Below the pieces are notes generated by a model. That model made no database searches. It worked only from the letters and a program-made list of their open reading frames with translations, and was not told the origin of the DNA. Below, one piece after another: positions 55,288 to 63,401 of a stretch of DNA of 64,000 bases (the stretch's first letter is position 1; each line of letters starts with the position of its first letter). The DNA is from Bernardetia sp042180575 (GTDB lineage Bacteria > Bacteroidota > Bacteroidia > Cytophagales > Bernardetiaceae), in the NCBI RefSeq assembly GCF_042180575.1, contig NZ_CP170094.1, positions 1,798,001 through 1,862,000 of the forward strand, in the 5' to 3' direction. Both the position numbers and the translations under genes were made by a program.

Positions 55288-55752
55288 ATGAACTTCAGAA
55301 AAGCCACAAAAGAAGACGTTTCAAAAATTGTAGAAATGATTGCTGATGATGAACTGGGACAAAAAAGAGAAAATTTTCAAAACCCATTACCACAAGAATA
55401 TATAAAGGCTTTTGAAGAAATAAATGCTGATAAAAATCAAGAATTGATTGTTGTTGAAGATGAAGGTGCTGATAAAAATACTGAAATTATAGGAACTTTA
55501 CAACTCTCATTTATTCAATATCTGACTTATCGGGGGGGAATTAGAGCGCAAATAGAAGCCGTCAGAATTAGAAAAGATAAAAGAGGATTAGGAATTGGAA
55601 AAGCGATGTTTGAATGGGCTATAAACAGAGCAAAACAGCGAAATGCACACGTATTACAATTAACAACAGATAAAAAAAGACCACAAGCCATTAAATTTTA
55701 TGAAGACTTAGGATTCAAATCAACTCATGAAGGAATGAAAATGCACTTTTAG
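55288..55752 (+). CDS. GNAT-family N-acetyltransferase
   Basis: The 154-residue protein is a complete GNAT: MNFRKATKEDVSKIVEMIADDELG, VRIRKDKRGLGIGKAMFEWAINRAKQ and the conserved FYEDLGFKSTHEGMKMHF end. It resembles the family annotated as acetyltransferases of small molecules or ribosomal proteins; substrate unknown. Its last codons and terminator are duplicated 2 kb downstream (57693-57790). Confidence 0.9.
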   Translation: MNFRKATKEDVSKIVEMIADDELGQKRENFQNPLPQEYIKAFEEINADKNQELIVVEDEGADKNTEIIGTLQLSFIQYLTYRGGIRAQIEAVRIRKDKRGLGIGKAMFEWAINRAKQRNAHVLQLTTDKKRPQAIKFYEDLGFKSTHEGMKMHF

Positions 55753-55753
55753 T

Positions 55754-55796
55754 AAAAAAGGATATAGAATTTTTTATAATTCTGTGTCCTTTTTTT
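55754..55796 (+). terminator. GNAT terminator (AAAAAGGATAT family)
   Basis: AAAAAAGGATATAGAATT and AATTCTGTGTCCTTTTTT arms with T-run, directly after the stop codon. Confidence 0.85.
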
Positions 55797-55846
55797 GAAT
55801 AATTATGTAAATTTAGATAAGATAAAAATGTCTAAACCTTTTCTTG

Positions 55847-56626
55847 ATGAAAAAACTATTTTTTGTACTGCTATTGATTTGTAAACTATCTATTTCTTTT
55901 GGACAATCCAAGGCAGGTTCTATTTGTAAGGAAAAGCATTTTCAAGTTTCGATAGGCATAAATCAAATAAAAGAAAATAATCTCCACCCAAAAGTTCATA
56001 CAGGAATTGGATATGAATTGAATTATGGTTTTACGAGAATAAATAAGAATCTTTCTTCTTTTCAAACAAATTTTCTTTATTCTAAAGTCAAGACCGTTTT
56101 TGAAAATCATCCCTCTTCAATAAATTTACACTTCAAATTGAATTATGAGTATTCATTTCTGATACAAAAAACGAATAATTATACTTTTTATAGTGGGATA
56201 GCAACAGGACTAAATTATGCCATTTCTCATTATCCAAATTGGGATGATAGTCATTTGTATTGGGCAAATTTTATTGATTTGAAGTTTTCTAATAGACTTT
56301 ATTATCAACTTTCTAATGATGATTCTTTTATAGTTTGTCTTCAATTACCCATTCTATTTTTGGTGATCCGTCCAGAAGTAGATAGACAATATAAAATCGA
56401 TGATTTATCTTTTGAAGGATTGATTACTAATTTTCATGCTAATCCTCAACTTGGAACTTGGAATAAGAACAGAGCTATACAATCTAGTTTAGAGTACAAA
56501 CCAAAAAGTAAGGCTAAATTTAAAACAGGGTTTCTGTATCAGTTTAGTTATACAAAATTAGATACTTCAAAAAGCAATTCCTTTTCTACTATTCAACATC
56601 TTCTCGGTCTGAAATTATACTTATGA
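55847..56626 (+). CDS. Outer-membrane-type beta-barrel hypothetical protein
   Basis: From ATG 55847 (preferred over the TTG three bases earlier) the 259-residue protein has a signal peptide (KKLFFVLLLICKLSISFGQS) and alternating beta-rich segments (VHTGIGYELNYGFTRIN, TFYSGIATGLNYAISHYP, RLYYQLSNDDSFIVCLQLPILFL) ending in LLGLKLYL. A small outer-membrane beta-barrel is likely. Its stop overlaps the start of the serine hydrolase gene (ATGA), so they are translationally coupled. Function unknown. Confidence 0.7.
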   Translation: MKKLFFVLLLICKLSISFGQSKAGSICKEKHFQVSIGINQIKENNLHPKVHTGIGYELNYGFTRINKNLSSFQTNFLYSKVKTVFENHPSSINLHFKLNYEYSFLIQKTNNYTFYSGIATGLNYAISHYPNWDDSHLYWANFIDLKFSNRLYYQLSNDDSFIVCLQLPILFLVIRPEVDRQYKIDDLSFEGLITNFHANPQLGTWNKNRAIQSSLEYKPKSKAKFKTGFLYQFSYTKLDTSKSNSFSTIQHLLGLKLYL

Positions 56627-57690
56627 AAAAATATATTTGTGTTTGCTGTATTTTATTTTTGTTTGTTTCTTGTTTGGCAGATGAACCTTTCAAATTGAAT
56701 TATACTGGATTTGAGCCTATTCAAAACTATGATGATTGGATAATTTCTACACCTCAAGAAGAAGAAATAAATACCGAATTATTGAATAAAGCCTATCAAT
56801 TAGTTTATGAAGATGAGCGTTTTAAAATGGCAAAAAGTCTTCTTGTTTTTAGAAATGGAAAGTTGGTAGCAGAAGCCTATCCCAATGATAAAAATGATAT
56901 TAATAAATTGGCAAATATTCAATCTTGCACCAAATCTGTAACTTCTATTTTGACAGGAATTGCTATTCAAGATAGTCTTATAGATTCAATAGATGAAAAA
57001 CTGTATGCTATCTATCCGACTTATTTTGATGAAGATACAGACAAAAGAGATATAACAATTTCGGATGCTTTAACCATGCGAACAGGTCTTGAGTTTGATA
57101 ATAGCAAGCATACACTAGATTTATACAGGACTTCGAAGAACTCTATAAAACATGTTCTTTCCTTCAAAAAAGAATATCCAGCAGGTTTGGTTATGAATTA
57201 TAACGATGGCGCACCTCAGTTGATTTCGAAAGTTATTGAAACAAAAAGCAATAAAAACTTAGAGCAATACGCAGCAGAAAAACTATTTTCAAAGCTCAAT
57301 ATTACAAAATGGAAATGGGAAAAAGCCAAAGATGGAACAACATTTGGCGCATTTAGTTTATTTTTAAAACCAAGAGATTTGGGTAAACTAGGACAGTTAT
57401 TACTACAAAATGGAAAGTGGAATACTAAGCAACTCATAGATAGCACTTATCTCAAAAATGCAACAACTACACAAGTTTCGGCTAACAGCCATAATGAACC
57501 CTATGGATATTATTTTTGGATTTTACCTGCTTGGAATGCGTATTATGCAGACGGACATGGAGGACAGTTTGTATTAGTTGTGCCAAATAAAAATTTAGTG
57601 ATTGTTTATACAGCATGGGGATATACAAATCAAATCTTTTGGGATAAAAGTAATGAACTAATGACACTGTTGATAAGTAGTTGTAATTAA
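56623..57690 (+). CDS. Class C beta-lactamase-family serine hydrolase lipoprotein
   Basis: The 355-residue protein has a lipoprotein signal (ILFLFVSC, Cys17) and the serine hydrolase core: S101-C-T-K104 (SxxK), Tyr193-Asn (NYNDGAPQ) and a YADGHGGQF triad region. It resembles the EstB/CubicO type enzymes rather than true beta-lactamases, so esterase or D-aminopeptidase activity on the outer membrane or cell surface is more likely than resistance. It overlaps by four bases the beta-barrel gene upstream, suggesting an envelope pair. Confidence 0.88.
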   Translation: MKKYICVCCILFLFVSCLADEPFKLNYTGFEPIQNYDDWIISTPQEEEINTELLNKAYQLVYEDERFKMAKSLLVFRNGKLVAEAYPNDKNDINKLANIQSCTKSVTSILTGIAIQDSLIDSIDEKLYAIYPTYFDEDTDKRDITISDALTMRTGLEFDNSKHTLDLYRTSKNSIKHVLSFKKEYPAGLVMNYNDGAPQLISKVIETKSNKNLEQYAAEKLFSKLNITKWKWEKAKDGTTFGAFSLFLKPRDLGKLGQLLLQNGKWNTKQLIDSTYLKNATTTQVSANSHNEPYGYYFWILPAWNAYYADGHGGQFVLVVPNKNLVIVYTAWGYTNQIFWDKSNELMTLLISSCN

Positions 57691-57692
57691 AC

Positions 57693-57790
57693 TTTATGAA
57701 GACTTGGGATTCAAATCAACTCACGAAGGAATGAAAATACATTTTTATTAAAAAGAATATGAGTTTTTTTATAACTCTGTATCCTTTTTT
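57693..57790 (+). pseudogene. Remnant of a GNAT gene 3' end and its terminator
   Basis: The sequence encodes LYEDLGFKSTHEGMKIHFY and is about 85 percent identical to the GNAT 3' end at 55697-55796, including the terminator stem. The start of this copy is missing. It directly follows the serine hydrolase stop, so the barrel/hydrolase pair is bracketed by two GNAT ends. Confidence 0.9.
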
Positions 57791-57797
57791 ATTCCCT

Positions 57798-57826
57798 CCT
57801 CAATGACGTTTGTAAACTCATTGAGG
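57798..57826. repeat. Hairpin between GNAT remnant and dnaB
   Basis: CCTCAATGA and TCATTGAGG (11-base loop). On the minus strand the following region, CTTCATTTGAGCCTCAATGA, resembles a segment at 1928-1947 (17 of 20 bases), a possible second dispersed family. Confidence 0.6.
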
Positions 57827-57861
57827 CTCAAATGAAGTCGTCAGTCAATGAGATTTATAAT

Positions 57862-60393
57862 CTAAAAAGGAGGTTCATCATCAAAATCTACTGATTTTTT
57901 ATTCTTCAAGTCATCATCAATCGGATTCATATTATTTCCTTTGCTTTGAAGTGTCGTAAAGCCATCATCTATTGGAGGCATAGAAGAAAGGTTGTCATTT
58001 GCATTCGGAAAACCACTATCATAGCCTGTATTTCCAGGTGAAAAAGCTCCTTCATCTATATCTTGGAACTTCGTGTATTTACCTACAAACTGTAAAACAA
58101 CCGTTTCCAAACTACCATGACGGTTTTTAGCGATGATTACTTCGGCTGTTCCCTGTGTAGGATTTCCCATTTCATCCTGTGTAATTTCATAATATTCTGG
58201 GCGATAAAGGAAAATTACCATATCAGCATCTTGCTCAATGGAACCCGATTCTCTCAAATCGGAAAGCATTGGTTTTTTATCTCCTCCACGAGTTTCTACG
58301 GCACGAGAAAGCTGAGAAAGTGCCATTACAGGGACATCCAATTCTTTAGCAAGTTGTTTTAAAGCTCTTGAAATACCTGCAATTTCTTGTTCACGGTTTC
58401 CTCCTCCTTTTCCTGCATCTCCAGACATAAGTTGCAAATAATCAATGACAATCATATCCAAATTATGCTGTGATTTTAGTCTTCTTGCTTTTGCACGAAG
58501 TTCTAGCATGGTAATGGCTGGCGTATCATCAATAAAAATTTTGGAAGCTGAAAGTTGTGTAGTTCTGTGAATAAGTTGCGCCCATTCGTGGTCTGCAATG
58601 CTTCCATTACGTAATTTCTGACTTTCCACTTCTGCTTCTGAGGACATCATACGAGTAAGTAGCTGCTCGGCTGACATCTCCAATGAAAAAATAGCTACAC
58701 AATGGTCGTATTTTACGGCTGCATTTGCCAAGGCTGAAAGAACGAAAGCTGTATTGTGAGTAAGCGTAAAATCATCCGTTACATACAAACTATCAGCACT
58801 ATCAATTTTGATACAAGCAGCTTCTTTATTTCCAATAAAATCTATTTTGGTAATGTATTTGAAAAGTGGCGAAAGACTGTTGTTTGTAGTTGTGTGTGTT
58901 CCTGTTTCTAAGTCAGAAAGGCTTGCAGGTAATTCGAATTCTAGCTGAAAAAGGACTTCTCCTTTTTGATTTTTATTTTCTGTGCAAAACACAATTCCTC
59001 CCAACGAACGAATCAAAAACATAAAATCATCTTTCATACGAGAAGAATCCGTTTGATACTTTCCTCGTATTTCGTTGTGAGCATCTTTAGCCAAGCGTCC
59101 CGAAAAAGCCATCATTCCCTCTAAAAGTTCGGTACGTTGTCTTACACTTGACCATAAATATTCTTGAGGAATAAATGGCTCTTCTGCAAAATTAACCATT
59201 TGTTTACCAAAAGCATGTTGTAGCTTTTGGTATGTTTCTGCCATTCTTTCGCTGGTTTTGAAGGAATTTTTATCAGCCAAAAGACTTGTTTGACCTTGAT
59301 TAGATACAAAAAGACCTACCAAATATCCACTTAAAGGTAATTTTTTTTCGTCCCATTGAATCGGCATAACCATTGGAATATAATGGTTGGGTTTGCCTGT
59401 TCCTGTACGAAGTGTATTTTTTATTTGAGCTAAAGAACGAACAGCTAATTTATTTTCAGATTGTTGAAAAGTAATCCATAAATGCTCCTCACAACATTCT
59501 GTACTTGTTCCATCTTCAAAACTAACTTTATAAATTGATTTTTTGCCTTGTGGAAAAACGTCTTTTATCTTATAAAACCTCCCATCACTTCCTGCTACTA
59601 AATCATCTTTTTGGACTTCTCCCATCATCTTCCAACCTGTTGGAGAAAGTAATTTTGCATCTAAAGGTTGTGCCTTTCCCATACCAGGGCGAGCTGCTAA
59701 GATAATCAAATCCGAACGCTGCCAACCTGCTGTTATTCTATCCAAAGCCGTAAAACCACTCTGAATACCTGTAATTCCTGTTTTATTTTTTCGTTTTTCT
59801 TCTAAATCCTTGAGTGTGTTCAAATACACGGAAGCCATATCAGAGGTTCTTTTTCTGACATTATCTTCTGTAATTTCGAAAAGTTCGCTCTGTGTTTCAT
59901 CTAAAAGTTCAAAAGCATCTGTTGTATCTTCAAAGGCATTTTGACGAACCGTCGAAGCGACACCAATCATTTTTCTTTTGATGGCACGTTCTACAATTTC
60001 ATGAGCGTGATAAACTACATTTGAGGAAGAGCTTACTTCAGTAGTGAGTCGAACAAGAGAATATGCACCTCCAACAATCTCTAAATTTCCATTTTTTTCT
60101 AATTGAGTACGAACAGTCAGCAGGTCAATCGGAGAACCTTTTGCAGAAAGTTCCAACATCGCTTGATAGATAAGTTGATGAGCATCTTTATAAAAACTAT
60201 CTGCCTTCAAAATATCGACTACATCTTCAAAAGCCTTTCTTTCTAACAAAAGCGCCCCCAAAATAGCCTCTTCCAAAGGAATGGATTGAGGTGGAAGTTT
60301 GCCCATTTCATTCGATAAATCAGAAGCAAAGTTGTTTTGCTTTTTTTTATTGAAAGAACCTTTTTTAGAAAAATTATTGGTTTTGTTATCCAT
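57862..60393 (-). CDS. dnaB: Replicative DNA helicase DnaB with an inserted intein
   Basis: The 843-residue ORF contains a full DnaB helicase split by an intein. N-terminal domain (about 30-190, SIPLEEAILGALLLERKAFED), Walker A GMGK (to residue 240) continued after the intein by TAFVLSALANAAV (548 onward), Walker B MIVIDYLQLMSG and DLRESGSIEQDADMVIFLYRPEYY. Removing residues 241-547 leaves about 536 residues, normal for DnaB. Splicing must occur before the enzyme can work. Upstream a minus-strand TAAATTTG box (60483-60490) may drive it. Confidence 0.97.
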   Translation of the reverse strand: MDNKTNNFSKKGSFNKKKQNNFASDLSNEMGKLPPQSIPLEEAILGALLLERKAFEDVVDILKADSFYKDAHQLIYQAMLELSAKGSPIDLLTVRTQLEKNGNLEIVGGAYSLVRLTTEVSSSSNVVYHAHEIVERAIKRKMIGVASTVRQNAFEDTTDAFELLDETQSELFEITEDNVRKRTSDMASVYLNTLKDLEEKRKNKTGITGIQSGFTALDRITAGWQRSDLIILAARPGMGKAQPLDAKLLSPTGWKMMGEVQKDDLVAGSDGRFYKIKDVFPQGKKSIYKVSFEDGTSTECCEEHLWITFQQSENKLAVRSLAQIKNTLRTGTGKPNHYIPMVMPIQWDEKKLPLSGYLVGLFVSNQGQTSLLADKNSFKTSERMAETYQKLQHAFGKQMVNFAEEPFIPQEYLWSSVRQRTELLEGMMAFSGRLAKDAHNEIRGKYQTDSSRMKDDFMFLIRSLGGIVFCTENKNQKGEVLFQLEFELPASLSDLETGTHTTTNNSLSPLFKYITKIDFIGNKEAACIKIDSADSLYVTDDFTLTHNTAFVLSALANAAVKYDHCVAIFSLEMSAEQLLTRMMSSEAEVESQKLRNGSIADHEWAQLIHRTTQLSASKIFIDDTPAITMLELRAKARRLKSQHNLDMIVIDYLQLMSGDAGKGGGNREQEIAGISRALKQLAKELDVPVMALSQLSRAVETRGGDKKPMLSDLRESGSIEQDADMVIFLYRPEYYEITQDEMGNPTQGTAEVIIAKNRHGSLETVVLQFVGKYTKFQDIDEGAFSPGNTGYDSGFPNANDNLSSMPPIDDGFTTLQSKGNNMNPIDDDLKNKKSVDFDDEPPF
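58753..59673 (-). other. Class 3 intein in the DnaB Walker A loop
   Basis: The 307-residue intein lies between Lys240 and Thr548 of the P-loop. It starts with Ala241 rather than Cys/Ser, and has Trp306 (block B, HLW), Cys527 (block F position 4, EAACIKI) and Thr545 before terminal His546-Asn547, i.e. the W/C/T signature of class 3 inteins, with Thr548 as the +1 residue. A central homing endonuclease is recognisable only as degenerate LAGLIDADG-like segments, LSGYLVGLFVSNQG and LLEGMMAFSGRL, both lacking the catalytic acidic residues. Confidence 0.88.
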
Positions 60394-60434
60394 TTTTTTG
60401 AAGATGTATCTTTTATTAAACTCTATTTAAACTA

Positions 60435-60459
60435 CTCACACTCTAAAGAGTATGCTACA
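60435..60459. repeat. CTAAAG-loop hairpin, copy 3
   Basis: CTCACACTCTAAAGAGTATG followed by CTACA is a variant of the elements at 11372 and 14331, with the stem changed to ACTCT/AGAGT. Confidence 0.7.
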
Positions 60460-60481
60460 TTTTTTTTGGAAGTGTTTTTAT

Positions 60482-60519
60482 ACAAATTTACTAAAAATAA
60501 TAGCATAAACTAAAAAAAT
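60482..60519 (-). promoter_or_regulatory. Repeated upstream element, copy 1 (before dnaB)
   Basis: This element (ACAAATTTACT-A/G-AAAATAATAGC...) occurs at 61911-61955 and, degenerate, at 63250-63285. On the minus strand it contains TAAATTTG (60483-60490), 90 bp before dnaB. Confidence 0.6.
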
Positions 60520-60539
60520 AGATTTTCATTTCTAAAGTT

Positions 60540-61034
60540 TTATTTCTCATTGTTTTGATTCTGCCTATTCCAAATTCGTATTAAATTCTCTATATTTTTT
60601 TCAGTTAGGGTCTGTGTTCTAATCAAAGTTCTTATGCCATGAACCATAACCATAGATGCTTTACCTGTTTCAATAAAATACTTTAGTTCTAATTCACTTT
60701 TTAACTTAACCAATCCAAATGTAAACCCAACGTCTCCATAACCTTTGAAATTTCCATAGCTTTCATCTGAGGCTTCATTCATATTACCTATTTTCTCATT
60801 TCCGTTTTCTTTCGTGATTAGTCTTTGAGTAGTTAGGATGCTGTAATTTTTTTCATTTATAATAGTTGAGCAAATAATTAGCTCTCCTTCCTTTCGTTGC
60901 AGTTGAATTTTATTATGAGAAAATTCTGAATTGCTAGAATAAAACTTAGTCCATTTGAAATCATAAGGTTTCATAGTGTTTTTTTTAATTGCAGCAATAC
61001 AGATGGCATGTTTAGATTTATCACTTTTGCTCAT
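60540..61034 (-). CDS. Hypothetical cytoplasmic protein
   Basis: The 164-residue protein has no signal. It may instead start at the internal ATG at 60974 (MKPYDFKWTK), giving 144 residues. Features are KIQLQRKEGELIICSTIINEKNYSILTTQRLITKE and GYGDVGFTFGLVKLKSELELKYFIETGKASMVMVHGIRTLI; the alternation of strands and a terminal helix suggests a PH-like or GRAM-like fold, which is only a guess. No family assigned. It is followed by dnaB 147 bp downstream. Confidence 0.55.
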   Translation of the reverse strand: MSKSDKSKHAICIAAIKKNTMKPYDFKWTKFYSSNSEFSHNKIQLQRKEGELIICSTIINEKNYSILTTQRLITKENGNEKIGNMNEASDESYGNFKGYGDVGFTFGLVKLKSELELKYFIETGKASMVMVHGIRTLIRTQTLTEKNIENLIRIWNRQNQNNEK

Positions 61035-61080
61035 ATATTTTCAAAATTATTTGAGTTGATTAGAAAACTTAAAAATAGAT

Positions 61081-61869
61081 TCAATCAATACCATAGTTTA
61101 CACGCAAGGCATCACTCCCTCTTAATTCTTCTCTGACATCAATTACGATACCCATATCCAATGAGGTATCCCCTGAAATTTGTACTATGATATATTTTTT
61201 TTCTTTATCAGGAATTTTATCTGTTAGTATTTTTACTTCTTTTCTAAGAGAATCTAAAGTAGTTGTCTTACCATTAAGAACAATATTATGGTCTAAATCT
61301 ATATAAATTTTGATAAGGAATTTTTCTTGTTTCATAATGCTAAAACTAGAAACCATATTCAATATAGAAATACGATAATAAGGTTCTTCAAAGTCTTTTT
61401 CAGAAAATAAACGTCCAACTCGCTTATTGGCATCTATAATTTCATCTGTTGTCATAGTTTCTTGATTTTTAATTACAGAATCCATAAGCAGACCAGCTTC
61501 ATAAAATCTATCATTTACAATGGAATCTAGTCCTGTTATATTCTTCTCTACACACTTTTTCCGAAATCCCATAAGTCTTTTATCTAATGCTGTATTATAT
61601 GGAATACTGTCATTTATTTGAGTACTCATTAAGTCTTTATATAGTACAAGATAACTTTTGGCTGAACTATCCTGTAAATGTTTGCTTTCTATAAGTATTT
61701 GTTCGTATTTCTTTGCTTCGCTTTGTAAATCTATGTCTATACTATCATATTTTTCTGTTATACAATCAATGATTAATCTTTCGTTTTTATAATTGATTTT
61801 ATCTTGAGCCAAACAAGAAGAACATAATTGCAGAAAAAGTATAATAAAAATATATGATACTGGTTTCAT
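61081..61869 (-). CDS. Secreted or lipoprotein with C-terminal ExbD-like domain
   Basis: The 262-residue protein has a signal (MKPVSYIFIILFLQLCSSCLAQ), an unknown helical region (about 25-175) and a C-terminal part (about 185-262) that resembles the periplasmic domain of ExbD/TolR: KIYIDLDHNIVLNGKTTTLD, KKYIIVQISGDTSLDMGIVIDVREELR and ALRVNYGID. Unlike ExbD there is no N-terminal membrane-anchored motor helix, so it cannot be an energy-transducing subunit itself. Function unknown; a partner-binding or decoy role would be speculation. Repeated promoter-like element at 61911-61955 precedes it. Confidence 0.65.
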   Translation of the reverse strand: MKPVSYIFIILFLQLCSSCLAQDKINYKNERLIIDCITEKYDSIDIDLQSEAKKYEQILIESKHLQDSSAKSYLVLYKDLMSTQINDSIPYNTALDKRLMGFRKKCVEKNITGLDSIVNDRFYEAGLLMDSVIKNQETMTTDEIIDANKRVGRLFSEKDFEEPYYRISILNMVSSFSIMKQEKFLIKIYIDLDHNIVLNGKTTTLDSLRKEVKILTDKIPDKEKKYIIVQISGDTSLDMGIVIDVREELRGSDALRVNYGID

Positions 61870-61910
61870 TTTTTAAATTTTATTTGTTTTTTTAATCTTC
61901 GAAAGTCTTA

Positions 61911-61955
61911 ACAAATTTACTGAAAATAATAGCATAAACTAAAAATTTTTGGGTT
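61911..61955 (-). promoter_or_regulatory. Repeated upstream element, copy 2
   Basis: Same element as at 60482; includes TAAATTTG (61912-61919, minus strand) and lies 42 bp before the gene start at 61869. Confidence 0.6.
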
Positions 61956-62047
61956 TTAATTTGTTAGTTTATAAAAGTATGGGTTTACTACAAAAAAGAA
62001 TTTGAATTATGTTAGACTGAAAACAATAAAGAAGAACAGGAGTTTTT

Positions 62048-63208
62048 TTACCTTTCCATCTTTTGCAAAAACCAATGCTTTTTACTTTTCTGACCATTTT
62101 TATAAATGAGATTATATTTCTTTTGGTCATTTAAAAATGTCAGAGGAATACCAATACTCAAACCAAGCAAGCCCCCACCAGCAAATTTATAATACCTGTC
62201 TTGATTAAAATTTCCATTTTTGTAATTTATACTTATTAAGGGTGCAACGACTAAAGTAGTTATTAAAGAAACTCCACTTATAAATTGCCCCGTTGCACCT
62301 AGAGTTTCTCGTGAAGAGGAATTAGTGGAAAGAAAATTTATTTTACGAAGATTAATAGTCGATATTTTTATCGAATCCTTCATACCAAGATAATAGCCAC
62401 ACGTATAACAATCATTGTTTTTGGTAACCTTCCCAAATTTATTAGCAATCATCAAGTATTCACTCCTTGTTTGAAATTTGAGTGTAGAATCTGATAGGTC
62501 AGTAATAAAACCTGTAAACTGCATTTGAACTTCTAGTATTGAAGAATCATTTGAAAGAGTATCATAATCTATTGTATTGAAATAATTAGTTGCTGCTACT
62601 CTGATTTTTTTTGTCGTATCTAAAGAATTGACTAGATAAAACTTCTGTTGAGGTTCTTCTTTAGTTTCTTTATCATCATAATTTTCAGTTTTGAGAACAT
62701 TCCCTTTATCATCAAAATATGTCCAAGTTCCTATTCTGTTAATATTTACAGGGTTTTTGTAGGATTTTTTTCCTCTATGAAGGGTTTTATAGTTTGAGTG
62801 ATTTTTTTCAAATGTATATTTTTCTGTTCGCTCTAACTCTCCATTCGAATAGTAGGTTTTGAACCAGCCCACTATTTGACTAAAAGCCCATTTGTCTTTT
62901 TCATAGATTTCTACATAATAAACACCTTCTTTGACTACATTTTTATTTTCATCGTACCATTCAATAATACAAGGTTTACAATTTGATAATGATTTTGAAA
63001 AATTCTTGTAGTATGCTTTACTTACGTAACTTTCCTCTATCGAATAACCATCTTTTTTTACTTGTTGTGTTAGTGAATCTTTCTGAAAGAAAGTCATTTT
63101 TACTGTTTTTAAATTATCATACTCTTCTATATTTGTTTGTCCTTCCACAACTGTAGAACTCAAAAATAACACTAAAAAAAGAAGTATAGATACGTTTAAA
63201 TTTTTCAT
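62048..63208 (-). CDS. Secreted MORN-like repeat protein, function unknown
   Basis: The 386-residue protein has a signal peptide (MKNLNVSILLFLVLFLSSTVVEG) and several MORN_2-like repeats (WYDENKNVVKEGVYY, WFKTYYSNGELERTEKYT, GTWTYFDDKGNVLKTENYDD; about 85-180). A C-terminal part has two hydrophobic segments (about 308-325 and 346-360). MORN-type repeats in this group occur in antitoxin-like and envelope proteins. Family beyond the repeats is not recognised. A degenerate copy of the repeated upstream element lies 42 bp before the start. Confidence 0.65.
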   Translation of the reverse strand: MKNLNVSILLFLVLFLSSTVVEGQTNIEEYDNLKTVKMTFFQKDSLTQQVKKDGYSIEESYVSKAYYKNFSKSLSNCKPCIIEWYDENKNVVKEGVYYVEIYEKDKWAFSQIVGWFKTYYSNGELERTEKYTFEKNHSNYKTLHRGKKSYKNPVNINRIGTWTYFDDKGNVLKTENYDDKETKEEPQQKFYLVNSLDTTKKIRVAATNYFNTIDYDTLSNDSSILEVQMQFTGFITDLSDSTLKFQTRSEYLMIANKFGKVTKNNDCYTCGYYLGMKDSIKISTINLRKINFLSTNSSSRETLGATGQFISGVSLITTLVVAPLISINYKNGNFNQDRYYKFAGGGLLGLSIGIPLTFLNDQKKYNLIYKNGQKSKKHWFLQKMER

Positions 63209-63249
63209 AAGAAATATAAATAAAATTTTGAGAAATAAATCTTTATCTA

Positions 63250-63285
63250 TAAAATTAATAGCAGAAACTAAAAATTTTTGGGTTT
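63250..63285 (-). promoter_or_regulatory. Repeated upstream element, copy 3 (degenerate)
   Basis: AATAGCAGAAACTAAAAAT... matches the other copies but the TAAATTTG box is decayed to TTAATTTT. It lies 42 bp before the MORN-like gene, the same distance as copy 2 from its gene. Confidence 0.5.
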
Positions 63286-63401
63286 CTATGCGTTGTTATT
63301 GGTCTTCCAGAAGTAAAAAAGAAGTATTTGGTTTTAGTGTTTTTGAAAAATAGGAAAACTAATAATAACGCACATTTTCACAAAAAAAGCTATTTCGCAG
63401 C

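Noticed and set aside
56623..57690. Beta-lactamase resistance gene
   Set aside because: SxxK family lipoprotein with EstB/CubicO-like context; no sign of substrate-specific lactamase features.
57862..60393. DnaB interrupted by an unrelated insertion or frameshift
   Set aside because: The reading frame is continuous and both junctions fit intein splice sites.
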